64,000 nt of DNA from Paenibacillus hemerocallicola (GTDB taxonomy: Bacteria > Bacillota > Bacilli > Paenibacillales > NBRC-103111): assembly GCF_006265175.1 (NCBI RefSeq), contig NZ_VDCQ01000005.1, positions 62,001 through 126,000 of the forward strand. The letters are read 5' to 3'. Of this stretch, positions 43,528 to 52,233 are shown in pieces; within the stretch, counting starts at the first letter, position 1, and each line of letters begins with the position of its first letter. Below the pieces are notes generated by a model. That model was not told the DNA's origin and searched no databases. It saw nothing but the letters and a program-made list of their open reading frames with translations. The translations under genes and the position numbers were made by a program.

Positions 43528-44445
43528 TCAAACGTCTTGCAATGTGTTCGTAACGTTCGCTTTACCAGCTACTTCTTGCATCCAGGTGTTGGACAGCTCT
43601 TGAACCTCTTGCATGACCAGCGTTTCCCTTATTTCGTTCTTTTTCTCCTCAAAGGTCGGCGTCACGGCCGCTTTCTTATCCGTAACCTTAATAATATGGA
43701 ACCCGTGCTCCGTTTGTACGACGTTGCTTATTTGGCCGACGGGGAGGGTGAAAGCGGCGTCCTCGAATTCCTTTACCATTTTTCCCTTCGCGAAGTAGCT
43801 CAAGTCTCCGCCGTTGTCCTTCGACCCCGGATCGATCGATTTCTCCTTGGCCAATTGGGCAAAGTCGGCGCCCGTATTCAACTGGGCCAATATCGCTTCC
43901 GATTCCTCTTTGGTCGAAACCAAAATGTGCGATGCCTTCACTTGCTCCGGTGTTGCCAGCATCTCTTTGTTTTCGTCATAATATTTCTTCATTTCCTCTT
44001 CGGTGACGTCTGTCTTCGGCTCGAGCAGCTTGCGCAGGCGCACCTGCATCGGCATCTGCTTCTTCAGCTCGTCCTTGGTCATGCCGTACTGCATGAGCAT
44101 CATGTCGAATTCCTCGTCCGAAGATAAAGACAAGCTTTTCTTGAACGAGTCCAGCTCTTTATTCAGGTCGGCATCGGTTACTTGGACACCGGCTTTATCC
44201 GCTTCCTGCTTGACCAGTTCTTCGTTGATCAAATTGTTCAACACTTGCGCGCCGCCGTTGCGGATCAGTTCGTCGAACAGCTGCTGCTTGCCGATCTCGA
44301 CTCCGTTCACGGTCGCGACAACGGTATCTTTTGGTTCTCCGCCTTTCGTAAAGGCAAATACGGATACTCCCGCAAGCAGTACGAACAGGACGATGGAAAT
44401 CCCCATCCATAGCTTGTTCGTACTACTGGATTTTCTTGATTTCAT
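43528..44445 (-). CDS. prsA: PrsA-like peptidylprolyl isomerase (foldase)
   Basis: PrsA-type foldases help exported proteins fold at the membrane-wall interface. The 305-residue protein has a single N-terminal membrane helix (about residues 12-32), a chaperone (SurA-like) domain around 40-165 and one parvulin domain at about 170-255 (VKASHILVSTKEES to GFHIIKVTDKK). Unlike classic PrsA there is no lipobox cysteine, so it is held by the helix rather than by lipid. It is a lone gene. The symbol is by family; other prsA copies may exist. Confidence 0.87.
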   Translation of the reverse strand: MKSRKSSSTNKLWMGISIVLFVLLAGVSVFAFTKGGEPKDTVVATVNGVEIGKQQLFDELIRNGGAQVLNNLINEELVKQEADKAGVQVTDADLNKELDSFKKSLSLSSDEEFDMMLMQYGMTKDELKKQMPMQVRLRKLLEPKTDVTEEEMKKYYDENKEMLATPEQVKASHILVSTKEESEAILAQLNTGADFAQLAKEKSIDPGSKDNGGDLSYFAKGKMVKEFEDAAFTLPVGQISNVVQTEHGFHIIKVTDKKAAVTPTFEEKKNEIRETLVMQEVQELSNTWMQEVAGKANVTNTLQDV

Positions 44446-44780
44446 GCGTATGAACCCCTTTCTATTGGACGAAAATGATGGGTGACGGCCGTTTTTCCCA
44501 CTATATCAAAAACTACCGGGCGGAACCTTAATTTCAGATAAAAGTTGGGGAATGCCCGGGCAATTACGGGAATGGTGTCGTGATGAAAGGATACGACTCG
44601 AAACACGCCCTTGTTAATGGCCGGATTAAGCGGAATGCTGGACGATCGTGTCCGATGTTCACAAAAAATTGAAAAGTGCGTGACAAGAAGTGACAAACAC
44701 CGACGGGCGGATCGTATTATAATGATTTCTAGAATAAAAACGACATGAAAAGATCAAATACGAAAGAGGAATGAAAACAC
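44446..44780. other. Intergenic region between prsA and the Spo0E-like gene
   Basis: No gene is supported here. TGACAA (44691-44696), 18 bases, TATTAT (44715-44720) is a plausible sigma-A promoter for the Spo0E-like gene; a TATAAT also overlaps at 44718. The minus-strand side should hold the prsA promoter, which I could not define. Confidence 0.4.
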
Positions 44781-44957
44781 ATGAACGCGGTATTGTTGGA
44801 AGAAGCTGAGACAATTGAGCAGCTTCGCGGGGATTTGGTGGCGCTAGCCATGGAGAAAGGCACCTTTGCGGACGACACCGTGCTGGAGATGAGCCAGCAG
44901 TTGGACGAATTTTTGGTCCAGTTCATCAAACTGCAGCAAGAGTGCAATAAGTACTGA
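44781..44957 (+). CDS. Spo0E-like aspartyl-phosphate phosphatase
   Basis: This 58-residue protein has the size and two-helix layout of Spo0E-family phosphatases, which dephosphorylate Spo0A-P and delay sporulation. The second helix carries EMSQQLDEFLVQF, matching the family SQxLD signature that inserts toward the aspartyl phosphate. AAAGAGGA is well placed before the ATG. It is monocistronic, with a plausible promoter at 44691-44720 and a strong terminator. The target response regulator is inferred from the family. Confidence 0.82.
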   Translation: MNAVLLEEAETIEQLRGDLVALAMEKGTFADDTVLEMSQQLDEFLVQFIKLQQECNKY

Positions 44958-45001
44958 AAATCGTATACAGGTTTATAACCGGACATGATTCCGGAAAGCA
45001 T

Positions 45002-45031
45002 CCCTCCGCTATAAAGAAGCGGGGGGTTTTT
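45002..45031 (+). terminator. Terminator after the Spo0E-like gene
   Basis: CCCTCCGCT (45002-45010) pairs with AGCGGGGGG (45018-45026) with one G-U pair and a seven-base loop, followed by TTTTT. Confidence 0.85.
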
Positions 45032-45110
45032 CTCATTTGCGCATGACGACCGTCCAAATTGTCCAGACTAATACCGAACGACACAATGTATTCGCTGCGG
45101 AGGGACCGGT

Positions 45111-46166
45111 ATGGTGGCAAAAAGCGCGAGGCCGATAGCCGATATCGAAGGTACCGTTCGATCCGATTCCAATACGAAGCAGCTGCTCCGTTCCGTCCGG
45201 CCGGAAGAGATCGCCTTGATCCGTCATGCCGATTTGGATGCGCCCGCCGCGGAAGGTCTGCTGCAAGCGGGCGTGAAAGCGATTGTAAATGCTGCAAGGA
45301 CGATGACGGGCACATTTCCGCATGCAGGGCCGTTATGCTTGCTGCAAGCCGGAATTCCCATATTCGAAATCGGCGAAGAGCATTTCGGCGACATTCAGGA
45401 TGGTGAAAAAGTTCAGTTTAGCGAAGGGTTGCTCCTAAGCCGAAATATAGCCGTTCCGTACAAGGAGTTCGGCTATGAAGAACTGCACGGGGCGAATCGG
45501 ACGGCGGAATGGAATTTTGGACATACGCTGCTCGACTTTGCGGAAAACACGCTTCGTTATGCGATGGACGAACTGGATATGCTGCGAAAGCCTCTTGCGA
45601 TCCCGCCTCTTCGCAAAAAGATCGGAACGAAGCCTGTCGTTATCGTTTCCCGGGGAAAAGGCTACAAGGCGGATTTGTCCGCATTGCGCGATTACATAAT
45701 GGCAATGAAGCCGGTGCTGGTCGGGGTTGACGGCGGGGCCGACGCGTTGATTAATCAAGGCTATAAGCCGGATATAATCATTGGCGACATGGATAGCGTC
45801 ACGGACGAGACGCTTCATAGCGGGGCTCAGCTGCTCGTCCACGCTTATATGGACGGCAAAGCTCCCGGACTGGAACGGCTTCGGCGCCTCGGACTGCCCT
45901 GCGATACGATAGCCGCGCCGGGGACGAGCGAGGATGTCGCGATGCGGATCGCTTTCGAGCAGGACGCCGTGACGATCGTTATCGTAGGGTCGCACAGCCA
46001 GCCGGTCGATTTTTTGGAGAAAGGTCGGGCGGGCATGGCCAGCACGCTGCTTGTCCGCATGATGATCGGACACAAGCTGGTCGATGCGAAAGGGGCGAGC
46101 TTGTGGCAGCAGCCCAAAAAGCCGCTGCTGCACATGATACCCGGACTGCAGCTATCCGGCAACTGA
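45111..46166 (+). CDS. steA: SteA-like protein with thiamine-pyrophosphokinase-type catalytic fold
   Basis: The 351-residue protein resembles SteA, a protein linked to cell separation in corynebacteria. The second half has the thiamin-pyrophosphokinase-like nucleotide block GVDGGADALINQGYKPDIII followed by GDMDSVTDE near residues 204-232, while the first half is specific to SteA (LPFHAGP-like FPHAGPLCLL). It lacks the C-terminal membrane segments I would expect of corynebacterial SteA. It heads a three-gene cluster with a glycosyltransferase and a MraY-like transferase. ATG follows GCGGAGGGA. The symbol is by homology only; a role in thiamin is unlikely. Confidence 0.78.
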   Translation: MVAKSARPIADIEGTVRSDSNTKQLLRSVRPEEIALIRHADLDAPAAEGLLQAGVKAIVNAARTMTGTFPHAGPLCLLQAGIPIFEIGEEHFGDIQDGEKVQFSEGLLLSRNIAVPYKEFGYEELHGANRTAEWNFGHTLLDFAENTLRYAMDELDMLRKPLAIPPLRKKIGTKPVVIVSRGKGYKADLSALRDYIMAMKPVLVGVDGGADALINQGYKPDIIIGDMDSVTDETLHSGAQLLVHAYMDGKAPGLERLRRLGLPCDTIAAPGTSEDVAMRIAFEQDAVTIVIVGSHSQPVDFLEKGRAGMASTLLVRMMIGHKLVDAKGASLWQQPKKPLLHMIPGLQLSGN

Positions 46167-46214
46167 TAAAGGATCCGCCGGATACGCGGATGAAGCGGAA
46201 GAAGGAGCGAGAAG

Positions 46215-46913
46215 ATGGGAACAACGGTATCGATTATCGTCCCCGCTTGGAACGAAGAACGGAGAATCGGCGCAACCTTGGAGGCACTTCACCGGATCCG
46301 GGGCGAATCTGCCTCCCCGCTATGGACGGAGTTGATCGTCGTCGATGACGGGAGCACGGACAAGACCGCCGACGAAGCCGCCCGCTGGGCGACTGTCGTC
46401 ATCGAGCATACCCGCCGGCTGGGCAAAGGCGCTGCGCTGCGTTCCGGCTGGACGCGGGCGAGCGGGGATGTGGTCTTGTTCGTGGATGCCGATCTGGAGC
46501 ATTCCGCCGTACATTTGGCCGGACTGCTGGAGCCGGTTTTGAACGGAGACGCGGATATGGCGATAGCGCGATTTTCCGCTCCGTCTGCGCGCGGAGGCTT
46601 CGGTATCGTAAAACGGTTCGCCGGCGGCGGTATATTCAAGCTGACGGGTCTCCGATTCGAAGCCCCTTTGTCGGGGCAGCGTGCGGTTAGAAGCCAACTT
46701 CTCCGTCAAGTCGGCCGGCTGCCCGAAGGGTTCGGCATCGAGGTCGGTTTGACGATTGATGCGGCCCGCTTGGGTTACCGCATTTGCGAAATTCCTTTGC
46801 CGCTCCATCACCGCGAAACCGGAAAATCGCTGCCCGGTTTTTGGCACCGCGGCAATCAGCTGCTCGCTGTCGGGAAGACGATGCTGTACAGATGGATGAG
46901 GCCCGTTCCATGA
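46215..46913 (+). CDS. Family 2 glycosyltransferase
   Basis: The 232-residue protein has a GT-A fold with the start VSIIVPAWNEERRI, the nucleotide-binding VVDDGSTDKT and the metal motif FVDADLEHS near residues 95-103. It ends soon after the catalytic domain, with LSGQRAVRS and IEVGLTIDAA, without membrane helices, and resembles dolichyl/polyprenyl-phosphate sugar transferases. Its stop overlaps the start of the MraY-like gene (ATGA), implying a joint pathway. The sugar donor and acceptor are unknown. Confidence 0.87.
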   Translation: MGTTVSIIVPAWNEERRIGATLEALHRIRGESASPLWTELIVVDDGSTDKTADEAARWATVVIEHTRRLGKGAALRSGWTRASGDVVLFVDADLEHSAVHLAGLLEPVLNGDADMAIARFSAPSARGGFGIVKRFAGGGIFKLTGLRFEAPLSGQRAVRSQLLRQVGRLPEGFGIEVGLTIDAARLGYRICEIPLPLHHRETGKSLPGFWHRGNQLLAVGKTMLYRWMRPVP

Positions 46914-47743
46914 TCATCCCGTTTTTGTCGATCGTCTGCCTGTATCTGTTGGGCCGGTTGGCGCTTCCCGCGGTTGTTCGCTTTTTGCGGCAGCACGGTT
47001 TGGTGTCCTCGAACTACGCAGGCGATATTATTCCTGTCGGAACCGGCGTCGTCTTGATCATCTTGTTCGCCGCGTTTTATACGGGCTTGGAGTTGACGGC
47101 TTCGATAGGTCGTACGCCGGCGGCGGATACGATCGCTCGCGGTCCTATGGCCGCGTTCCTGCTCGTATTCGCGGTCGGGTGGCTGGATGATTCCGTAGGG
47201 GACCGCACGGTGAAAGGACTCGGAGGACATTGGCGAAAATGGCGGGATACCCGGACTTTGTCCACGGGAGTCGTCAAAGCGGCCGTAATCGTAGTCGCCG
47301 CGTTATGGATCGTTTTGCGCGAGAGCGGCAATTTTGCGGAATCGCTGGTCGATTGGATAACGATCGTATTGTCGGCCAATGCGCTGAATTTGTTGGATGT
47401 ACGGCCGGGGCGGGCATGGAAAGGATTCTATATCGGGGCGGCAATCCTGATAGCGGCGAGTGCGGACTGGACCCGCTGCGTATGGCTTCTGCCGAGCATA
47501 GCCGGGGGATTGGCCCTTATGCCCGGCGATTTGAAGGGAAAGCATATGCTGGGGGATTGCGGCTCCAACCTGCTCGGGTTCGTCTTGGGCTGCACAATGG
47601 CGATCGCCGCTCCCGTCTGGCTGCAGGCGACAGGGCTTTTCATGCTGGCCGCCATGCACCGGACAGCGGAAAGAAGCTCGATCACGGCATGGATCGAGCG
47701 GCATAAGTGGGTCCGTTGGCTGGACAGGTTCGGCCGCGCCTAG
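46910..47743 (+). CDS. MraY/WecA-like polyprenyl-phosphate glycosyl-1-phosphate transferase
   Basis: This 277-residue polytopic membrane protein has the order of the PNPT superfamily, which attaches a sugar phosphate to a polyprenyl phosphate carrier. Key motifs are WLDDSVGD (the Asp-Asp pair), SANALNLLDVRPGRA (like NAxNxxDG of MraY) and GDCGSNLLG (like GDxGSxxLG). It is shorter than MraY. ATG at 46910 overlaps the glycosyltransferase stop; the frame extends upstream but not with homology. It may start a lipid-linked saccharide that the preceding transferase extends. Confidence 0.82.
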   Translation: MIIPFLSIVCLYLLGRLALPAVVRFLRQHGLVSSNYAGDIIPVGTGVVLIILFAAFYTGLELTASIGRTPAADTIARGPMAAFLLVFAVGWLDDSVGDRTVKGLGGHWRKWRDTRTLSTGVVKAAVIVVAALWIVLRESGNFAESLVDWITIVLSANALNLLDVRPGRAWKGFYIGAAILIAASADWTRCVWLLPSIAGGLALMPGDLKGKHMLGDCGSNLLGFVLGCTMAIAAPVWLQATGLFMLAAMHRTAERSSITAWIERHKWVRWLDRFGRA

Positions 47744-47785
47744 ACGGTACCTGCATGAGTCTGATTTCCGTTGCTTGATAGGAAG

Positions 47786-47970
47786 GGAACTATAAGTTCC
47801 TCTATTGCCGGGTAAAATGCGACAGAACAGTACAAACGGAACTATTTGTTCCTCTATTCGAGCAAAACGACCTTCAGACGGCCATATAACTGTGAATAAA
47901 GGAACTAATCCTTCCTCCACGCCCCATTTTAGCGGCTCTCTGAAGGAATAGCGGAACTTTTTATTCCGCT
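47786..47970 (+). repeat. Four degenerate intergenic hairpin repeats (GGAACT-N-GTTCC type)
   Basis: The 353-base gap 47744-48096 has no gene. Hairpins occur at 47786-47800 (GGAACTATAAGTTCC), 47838-47852 (GGAACTATTTGTTCC), 47899-47915 (AAGG/CCTT) and 47950-47970 (AGCGGAA/TTCCGCT). They are spaced 52, 63 and 52 bases apart. The first two are followed by matching TCTATT and a purine-rich spacer, so these are tandem degenerate units. Confidence 0.7.
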
Positions 47971-48096
47971 TGCCTGGTCAGACCGTCTACGGGCTCATTA
48001 TATGCGCCAATCCATACTAATCCGACATCTGGAGGTTATCAGTACCAAGGCTGACGGTTTTAATGTGATTTTGGCGCAATCCGTGCCGAATTCATA

Positions 48097-48366
48097 CTAG
48101 GACCGCTTTTTTTTTGCGCGGAAACGGGGAGCGACATAATTGCGCTTGCGGTCGCGGAAAAAAATCCAACCGCCGATGAATGCGACACCGGCCGCGAACA
48201 AGACGAAGCCGAGCAGCATTTTGCCCCATAAAATATGCGGATTCTCGTCCTCCGGCCCGAATTGCGCGAACAGGGCGTCTTTCATGGCAAGAAAGCCGTA
48301 GGTCGCGGCGGCTCCGGGTATAATGAGCAGCAGAATGGCGACGAACCGCTGGAATTTGTCTTTCAT
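48097..48366 (-). CDS. yqzF: DUF2627 family membrane protein (YqzF-like)
   Basis: This 89-residue protein has two membrane helices (about 8-27 and 46-70) and a basic C-terminal tail ending KKKRS. It matches YqzF (DUF2627), which lies near the bkd operon in Bacillus, and here sits just before lpdV in the opposite direction. Function is unknown. GAGGTC lies upstream of the ATG. Confidence 0.85.
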   Translation of the reverse strand: MKDKFQRFVAILLLIIPGAAATYGFLAMKDALFAQFGPEDENPHILWGKMLLGFVLFAAGVAFIGGWIFFRDRKRNYVAPRFRAKKKRS

Positions 48367-48488
48367 GAAGCGGACCTCTCTTTACCTAGTAGTAGTCATT
48401 CTTCTATCTTATCTCGAATCCTATTTGATGTCTAATTCGCTTTTGGTACAATAAAGGCATCGTTTCGAAAGACGGGAGGAATCATCAT

Positions 48489-49910
48489 ATGTCCAAAACA
48501 TTCGACCTGGTCGTGCTCGGTGGCGGTATCGGCGGTTATTCGGCGGCCATCCGCGCTGCACAGCTGGGGAAGTCGGTTGCGATCGTCGAGCGGGACAAGC
48601 TCGGGGGAACTTGCCTGCACAAGGGCTGCATTCCGAGCAAAGCGCTGCTGAGAAGCGCGGAAGTATATGCCACGATGAAGCGCGCCGACGAGTTCGGCGT
48701 TATGGCGAATGCCGTTTCGTTCGACCTCGCGAAAGCCCAGTCGCGCAAATCCGCGATTGTGGAGCAATTGCATAAAGGCCTGCAATATTTGATGACCAAA
48801 CATAAAATCGAAGTCATTCGGGGGAACGGTCGCATTATCGGTCCGTCGATCTTCTCGCCAAGGAGCGGCTCCGTAGCGGTTGAACTGGAGGACGGAGAAA
48901 CGGATACGCTCGTACCTGCGCAGCTGATTATCGCTACCGGATCCAGACCCGCCATGCTGCCCGGCCTGGAGGCGGACGGCAAGCGGATTATGACGAGCGA
49001 CCATGCGCTGGAGATGGAAAGTCTTCCGGCCTCGATCGCGATTATTGGCGGCGGAGTCATCGGCGTGGAATGGGCTACGATGCTGCAGGAGTTCGGCGTA
49101 GAGGTGACGATCGTCGAAGCGGAGCGCCGGCTGCTGCCGACCGAAGACGAGGAAATATCCAGGGAGCTGGAGCGTTTGTTCAAAAAGAGGGGCATCCGCG
49201 TGATGACCGGCGCGAAGCTGCTGGTCGATTCCGTTGCGACAGAGGAGGATGGCGTACGGATGACGGTGGAGACGGCCAAAGGAACGGAAGCGCTGACGTC
49301 GGAAACGATGCTCGTCTCTGTCGGACGAATTGCCAATGCAGACGGGATCGGACTGGAGAACACGGATGTCCGCATAGAAAAGGGCGTCATCAAAGTAAAC
49401 GAATTTCTGCAAACGACCGAACCGCACATTTACGCGGTCGGCGATGTGAACGGAGGTCTGCAGCTCGCGCACGCGGCAGGCCACGAGGGCATCGCGGCAG
49501 CCGAGCATGCCGCGGGTAAACCGACTCGCAAGCACCCGGACCATCTTGTGCCGCGATGCGTGTACACCCGCCCCGAGGTTGCATCGGTCGGCTGGACCGA
49601 ACGCGAGGCGGCCGAGCAAGGCTTCGAGCTGAAGACGGCGAAATTTTCGTTCAAGCCGCTGGGCAAGGCGCTCGTATTGGGAGAGAACGACGGATTCGTA
49701 AAAGTCGTGGTGGACGCGAAAACGAACGACTTGCTCGGCGTGCATATGATCGGGCCGCATGCGACCGACCTCATCTCGGAAGCGGCGCTCGCCAAGCTGC
49801 TGGACGCGACGCCATGGGAAGTGGGCAGCGTTATACATCCGCATCCGACCTTGTCCGAGGCGCTCGGCGAAGCGATGCTGTCGGTGGACGGACTGTCCAT
49901 CGGCGGATAA
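48489..49910 (+). CDS. lpdV: Dihydrolipoyl dehydrogenase (E3) of the branched-chain 2-oxo acid complex
   Basis: E3 reoxidises the lipoyl group of the E2 subunit with FAD and NAD. The 473-residue protein has the FAD motif LGGGIGGYSAAIRA, redox-active GGTCLHKGCIPSKAL with the two cysteines, NAD motif IIGGGVIGVEWA, and the C-terminal catalytic VIHPHPTLSEAL with His-Glu. GGGAGGA precedes the ATG. It lies 238 bases upstream of bkdAA, as in the Bacillus bkd cluster; no ptb, buk or bcd genes are seen. Confidence 0.94.
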   Translation: MSKTFDLVVLGGGIGGYSAAIRAAQLGKSVAIVERDKLGGTCLHKGCIPSKALLRSAEVYATMKRADEFGVMANAVSFDLAKAQSRKSAIVEQLHKGLQYLMTKHKIEVIRGNGRIIGPSIFSPRSGSVAVELEDGETDTLVPAQLIIATGSRPAMLPGLEADGKRIMTSDHALEMESLPASIAIIGGGVIGVEWATMLQEFGVEVTIVEAERRLLPTEDEEISRELERLFKKRGIRVMTGAKLLVDSVATEEDGVRMTVETAKGTEALTSETMLVSVGRIANADGIGLENTDVRIEKGVIKVNEFLQTTEPHIYAVGDVNGGLQLAHAAGHEGIAAAEHAAGKPTRKHPDHLVPRCVYTRPEVASVGWTEREAAEQGFELKTAKFSFKPLGKALVLGENDGFVKVVVDAKTNDLLGVHMIGPHATDLISEAALAKLLDATPWEVGSVIHPHPTLSEALGEAMLSVDGLSIGG

Positions 49911-49937
49911 AGCCGGATAGGGACCGTTTTGTTCAAA

Positions 49938-49966
49938 TTGTATTCACAAGCAAAAGCGATTATAAT
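49938..49966 (+). promoter_or_regulatory. Sigma-A promoter upstream of bkdAA
   Basis: TTGTAT (49938-49943), 17 bases, then consensus TATAAT (49961-49966). The transcript would carry a leader of about 175 bases with a CGGGGACCCCG hairpin near 50055-50065 before bkdAA. Confidence 0.65.
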
Positions 49967-50148
49967 ATACTTATAGAGTCAACTCTTAGGACCAGATACT
50001 AAAGACGATCCCCAAAAAGTGAAGTATTGCTTAGCAGTTTTTCCCAGTACTTTCCGGGGACCCCGATATTTGATCCATAACCATTAATCCGGCGAGCGAG
50101 GGCGATCTAGCGCCCGATCCGTTCGGCCGACCAGGAGGCTGAAGCCCC

Positions 50149-51159
50149 ATGTCCATCGGTCAATTGACGAAGCACAAGCAATTGGGCCTATCCGACACGC
50201 AAGCGCTCGACATGTACAGGTTCATGCTGCTCGCACGAAAGTATGACGAACGCGCCCTGCTGCTGCAACGGGCTGGCAAAATCAACTTTCACGTTTCCGG
50301 AATCGGACAGGAGGCGGCCCAAGTCGGCGCGGCATTCGCGCTCGATCGGAACCGCGATTATTTTCTGCCATATTACCGCGACTACGCATTTGTTCTTAGC
50401 GTCGGCATGACGCCCAAGGAGCTGATGCTGTCGCTGTTCGCCAAAGCCGGCGACCCGAACAGCGCCGGCCGGCAAATGCCAGGCCATTTTTCGCACCGCA
50501 AGCTGCGCATAGTTACCGGCTCCTCTCCCGTGACGACTCAAGTGCCGCATGCGGTCGGCTTCGCGCTTGCGGCCAAAATGAAAGGCGAACCGTTCGTCTC
50601 GTTCGTCACGTTCGGAGACGGGTCCAGCAATCAGGGCGACTTTCACGAAGGCTGCAATTTCGCAGGCGTTCATAAGCTGCCCGTCATTTTCATGTGCGAG
50701 AACAACCAATACGCGATTTCCGTGCCGCTGCACAAGCAAGTGGCCGCTTCCATCGCAGACCGGGCAATCGGGTACGGCTTTCCCGGCGTGAAGGTAGATG
50801 GCAACGACGTGCTGGAAGTGTTCCGGGTTGTCAAGGAAGCGCGGGAGCGGGCGATGCGCGGAGAAGGTCCGACGCTGATCGAGGCGGTGACCTATCGGCT
50901 GTCTCCGCATTCCACGTCCGATAACGATCTCGCTTACCGGACTAAAGAGGAAATCGATATGCACCGGGGGAAGGACTCCATTCCGCGCTACAAATCGTAT
51001 TTGATCGAATGCGGGATATGGAGCGAAGAGGAAGACGCGAACCTGGTCGCACAGTTGACCGCGGAGCTCAAGGAAGCGACGGAGTACGGCGACAAAGCTC
51101 CTTTTCCGGATCCGGAGCATTTGCACCGTCACGTCTATGCCGATGAAGAGGGGGAATAA
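50149..51159 (+). CDS. bkdAA: Branched-chain 2-oxo acid dehydrogenase E1 alpha
   Basis: With the beta subunit this thiamin-diphosphate enzyme decarboxylates the 2-oxo acids of valine, leucine and isoleucine, supplying branched primers for fatty acids. The 336-residue protein has the ThDP motif FGDGSSNQGDFHEG and NNQYAISVP near residues 160-190, and the phospho-loop-like RLSPHSTSDND. AGGAGG precedes the ATG. Three bases separate it from bkdAB. Confidence 0.94.
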   Translation: MSIGQLTKHKQLGLSDTQALDMYRFMLLARKYDERALLLQRAGKINFHVSGIGQEAAQVGAAFALDRNRDYFLPYYRDYAFVLSVGMTPKELMLSLFAKAGDPNSAGRQMPGHFSHRKLRIVTGSSPVTTQVPHAVGFALAAKMKGEPFVSFVTFGDGSSNQGDFHEGCNFAGVHKLPVIFMCENNQYAISVPLHKQVAASIADRAIGYGFPGVKVDGNDVLEVFRVVKEARERAMRGEGPTLIEAVTYRLSPHSTSDNDLAYRTKEEIDMHRGKDSIPRYKSYLIECGIWSEEEDANLVAQLTAELKEATEYGDKAPFPDPEHLHRHVYADEEGE

Positions 51160-51162
51160 CCG

Positions 51163-52146
51163 ATGCCGGTCGTGAACTATTTGACGGCGATCCGAGAAGC
51201 GATGCGCGAGGAAATGGTGCGTGACGATAACGTATTCGTACTCGGCGAAGACGTAGGCTACAAGGGAGGCGTCTTCGGCGCGACGAAAGGGATGGTCGAG
51301 CAGTTCGGCGACCTGCGCGTGCTCGATACGCCGCTTGCCGAATCGGCCATCGCCGGGGTCGCAATCGGGGCAGCCATGTACGGAATGCGGCCGATCGCGG
51401 AGATGCAGTATGCCGATTTCATGCTGCCCGCGACGAATCAGATTATTAGCGAAGCGGCGAAAATCCGCTATCGTTCGAATAACGACTGGTCGTGTCCGGT
51501 CGTCATCCGGGCCCCGATCGGCGGAGGCATTTTCGGAGGACTGTACCATTCCCAATGCACCGAATCGATCTTCTTCGGTACTCCGGGGTTGAAAATCGTC
51601 TTCCCGTCGACTCCATACGATGCGAAGGGCTTGTTGAAAGCGGCGATCCGCGATGCCGATCCGGTCCTTTATTTCGAACATAAAAAATGTTATCAGCTGG
51701 CCGAGGGCGAAGTGCCGGAGGACGATTACATCGTGCCGATCGGCAAAGCCGATGTCAAGCGCGACGGTACGGACATTACCGTCATCACATACGGATTGAC
51801 CGTTCATTTCGCATTGGAAGCGGCGGGGGAATTGGCGAAGGAAGGCATCAGCGCACTCGTGCTCGACCTGCGCACGATCCAGCCGCTGGACAAGGAAGCG
51901 ATCCTCGAGGCTTCCGCCAAAACGGGGAAAGTATTGATCGTTCACGAAGACAACAAGACCGGCGGCGTAGGCGCCGAGGTGTCCGCCATCGTGGCCGAGG
52001 AGCTGCTGTTCGAACTGGATGCGCCGATTATGCGGCTGTGCAGCCCGGACGTTCCCGCGATGCCGATCAGTCCCGTACTCGAGAAGCACTATATGCTCAA
52101 CAAGGACAAAGTGAAGGAAGCGATGCGCAACCTCGCCTTGTACTAA
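51163..52146 (+). CDS. bkdAB: Branched-chain 2-oxo acid dehydrogenase E1 beta
   Basis: The 327-residue beta subunit has the family blocks VFVLGEDVGYKGGVF near residues 22-36, DTPLAESAIAGVAIGAA, MQYADFMLPATNQI and LDLRTIQPLDKE. It pairs with BkdAA to form the E1 heterotetramer. It is read from the same transcript, with three bases between the genes. Confidence 0.95.
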   Translation: MPVVNYLTAIREAMREEMVRDDNVFVLGEDVGYKGGVFGATKGMVEQFGDLRVLDTPLAESAIAGVAIGAAMYGMRPIAEMQYADFMLPATNQIISEAAKIRYRSNNDWSCPVVIRAPIGGGIFGGLYHSQCTESIFFGTPGLKIVFPSTPYDAKGLLKAAIRDADPVLYFEHKKCYQLAEGEVPEDDYIVPIGKADVKRDGTDITVITYGLTVHFALEAAGELAKEGISALVLDLRTIQPLDKEAILEASAKTGKVLIVHEDNKTGGVGAEVSAIVAEELLFELDAPIMRLCSPDVPAMPISPVLEKHYMLNKDKVKEAMRNLALY

Positions 52147-52233
52147 GCTCTAGATAACTATCAATTTGCTCCGGCGCAAGCCCGACAATTGGGGCGGCTG
52201 CGCGCGGAGCGATTTACCCGGGAGGTTTAGCGC

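Noticed and set aside
44442-44696. An 84-codon frame on the minus strand upstream of prsA
   Set aside because: It runs through the prsA promoter region, has no ribosome site and does not look like a protein.
45111-46166. Annotation as thiamine pyrophosphokinase
   Set aside because: Only the nucleotide-binding half resembles that enzyme; the N-terminal half and the neighbours fit SteA.
50188-52089. A 633-codon open frame on the minus strand opposite bkdAA and bkdAB
   Set aside because: It is the mirror of two certain genes in a GC-rich codon pattern, with no ribosome site and no recognisable protein. Similar long mirror frames opposite accC, nusB-folD, lpdV and bkdB were dropped for the same reason.
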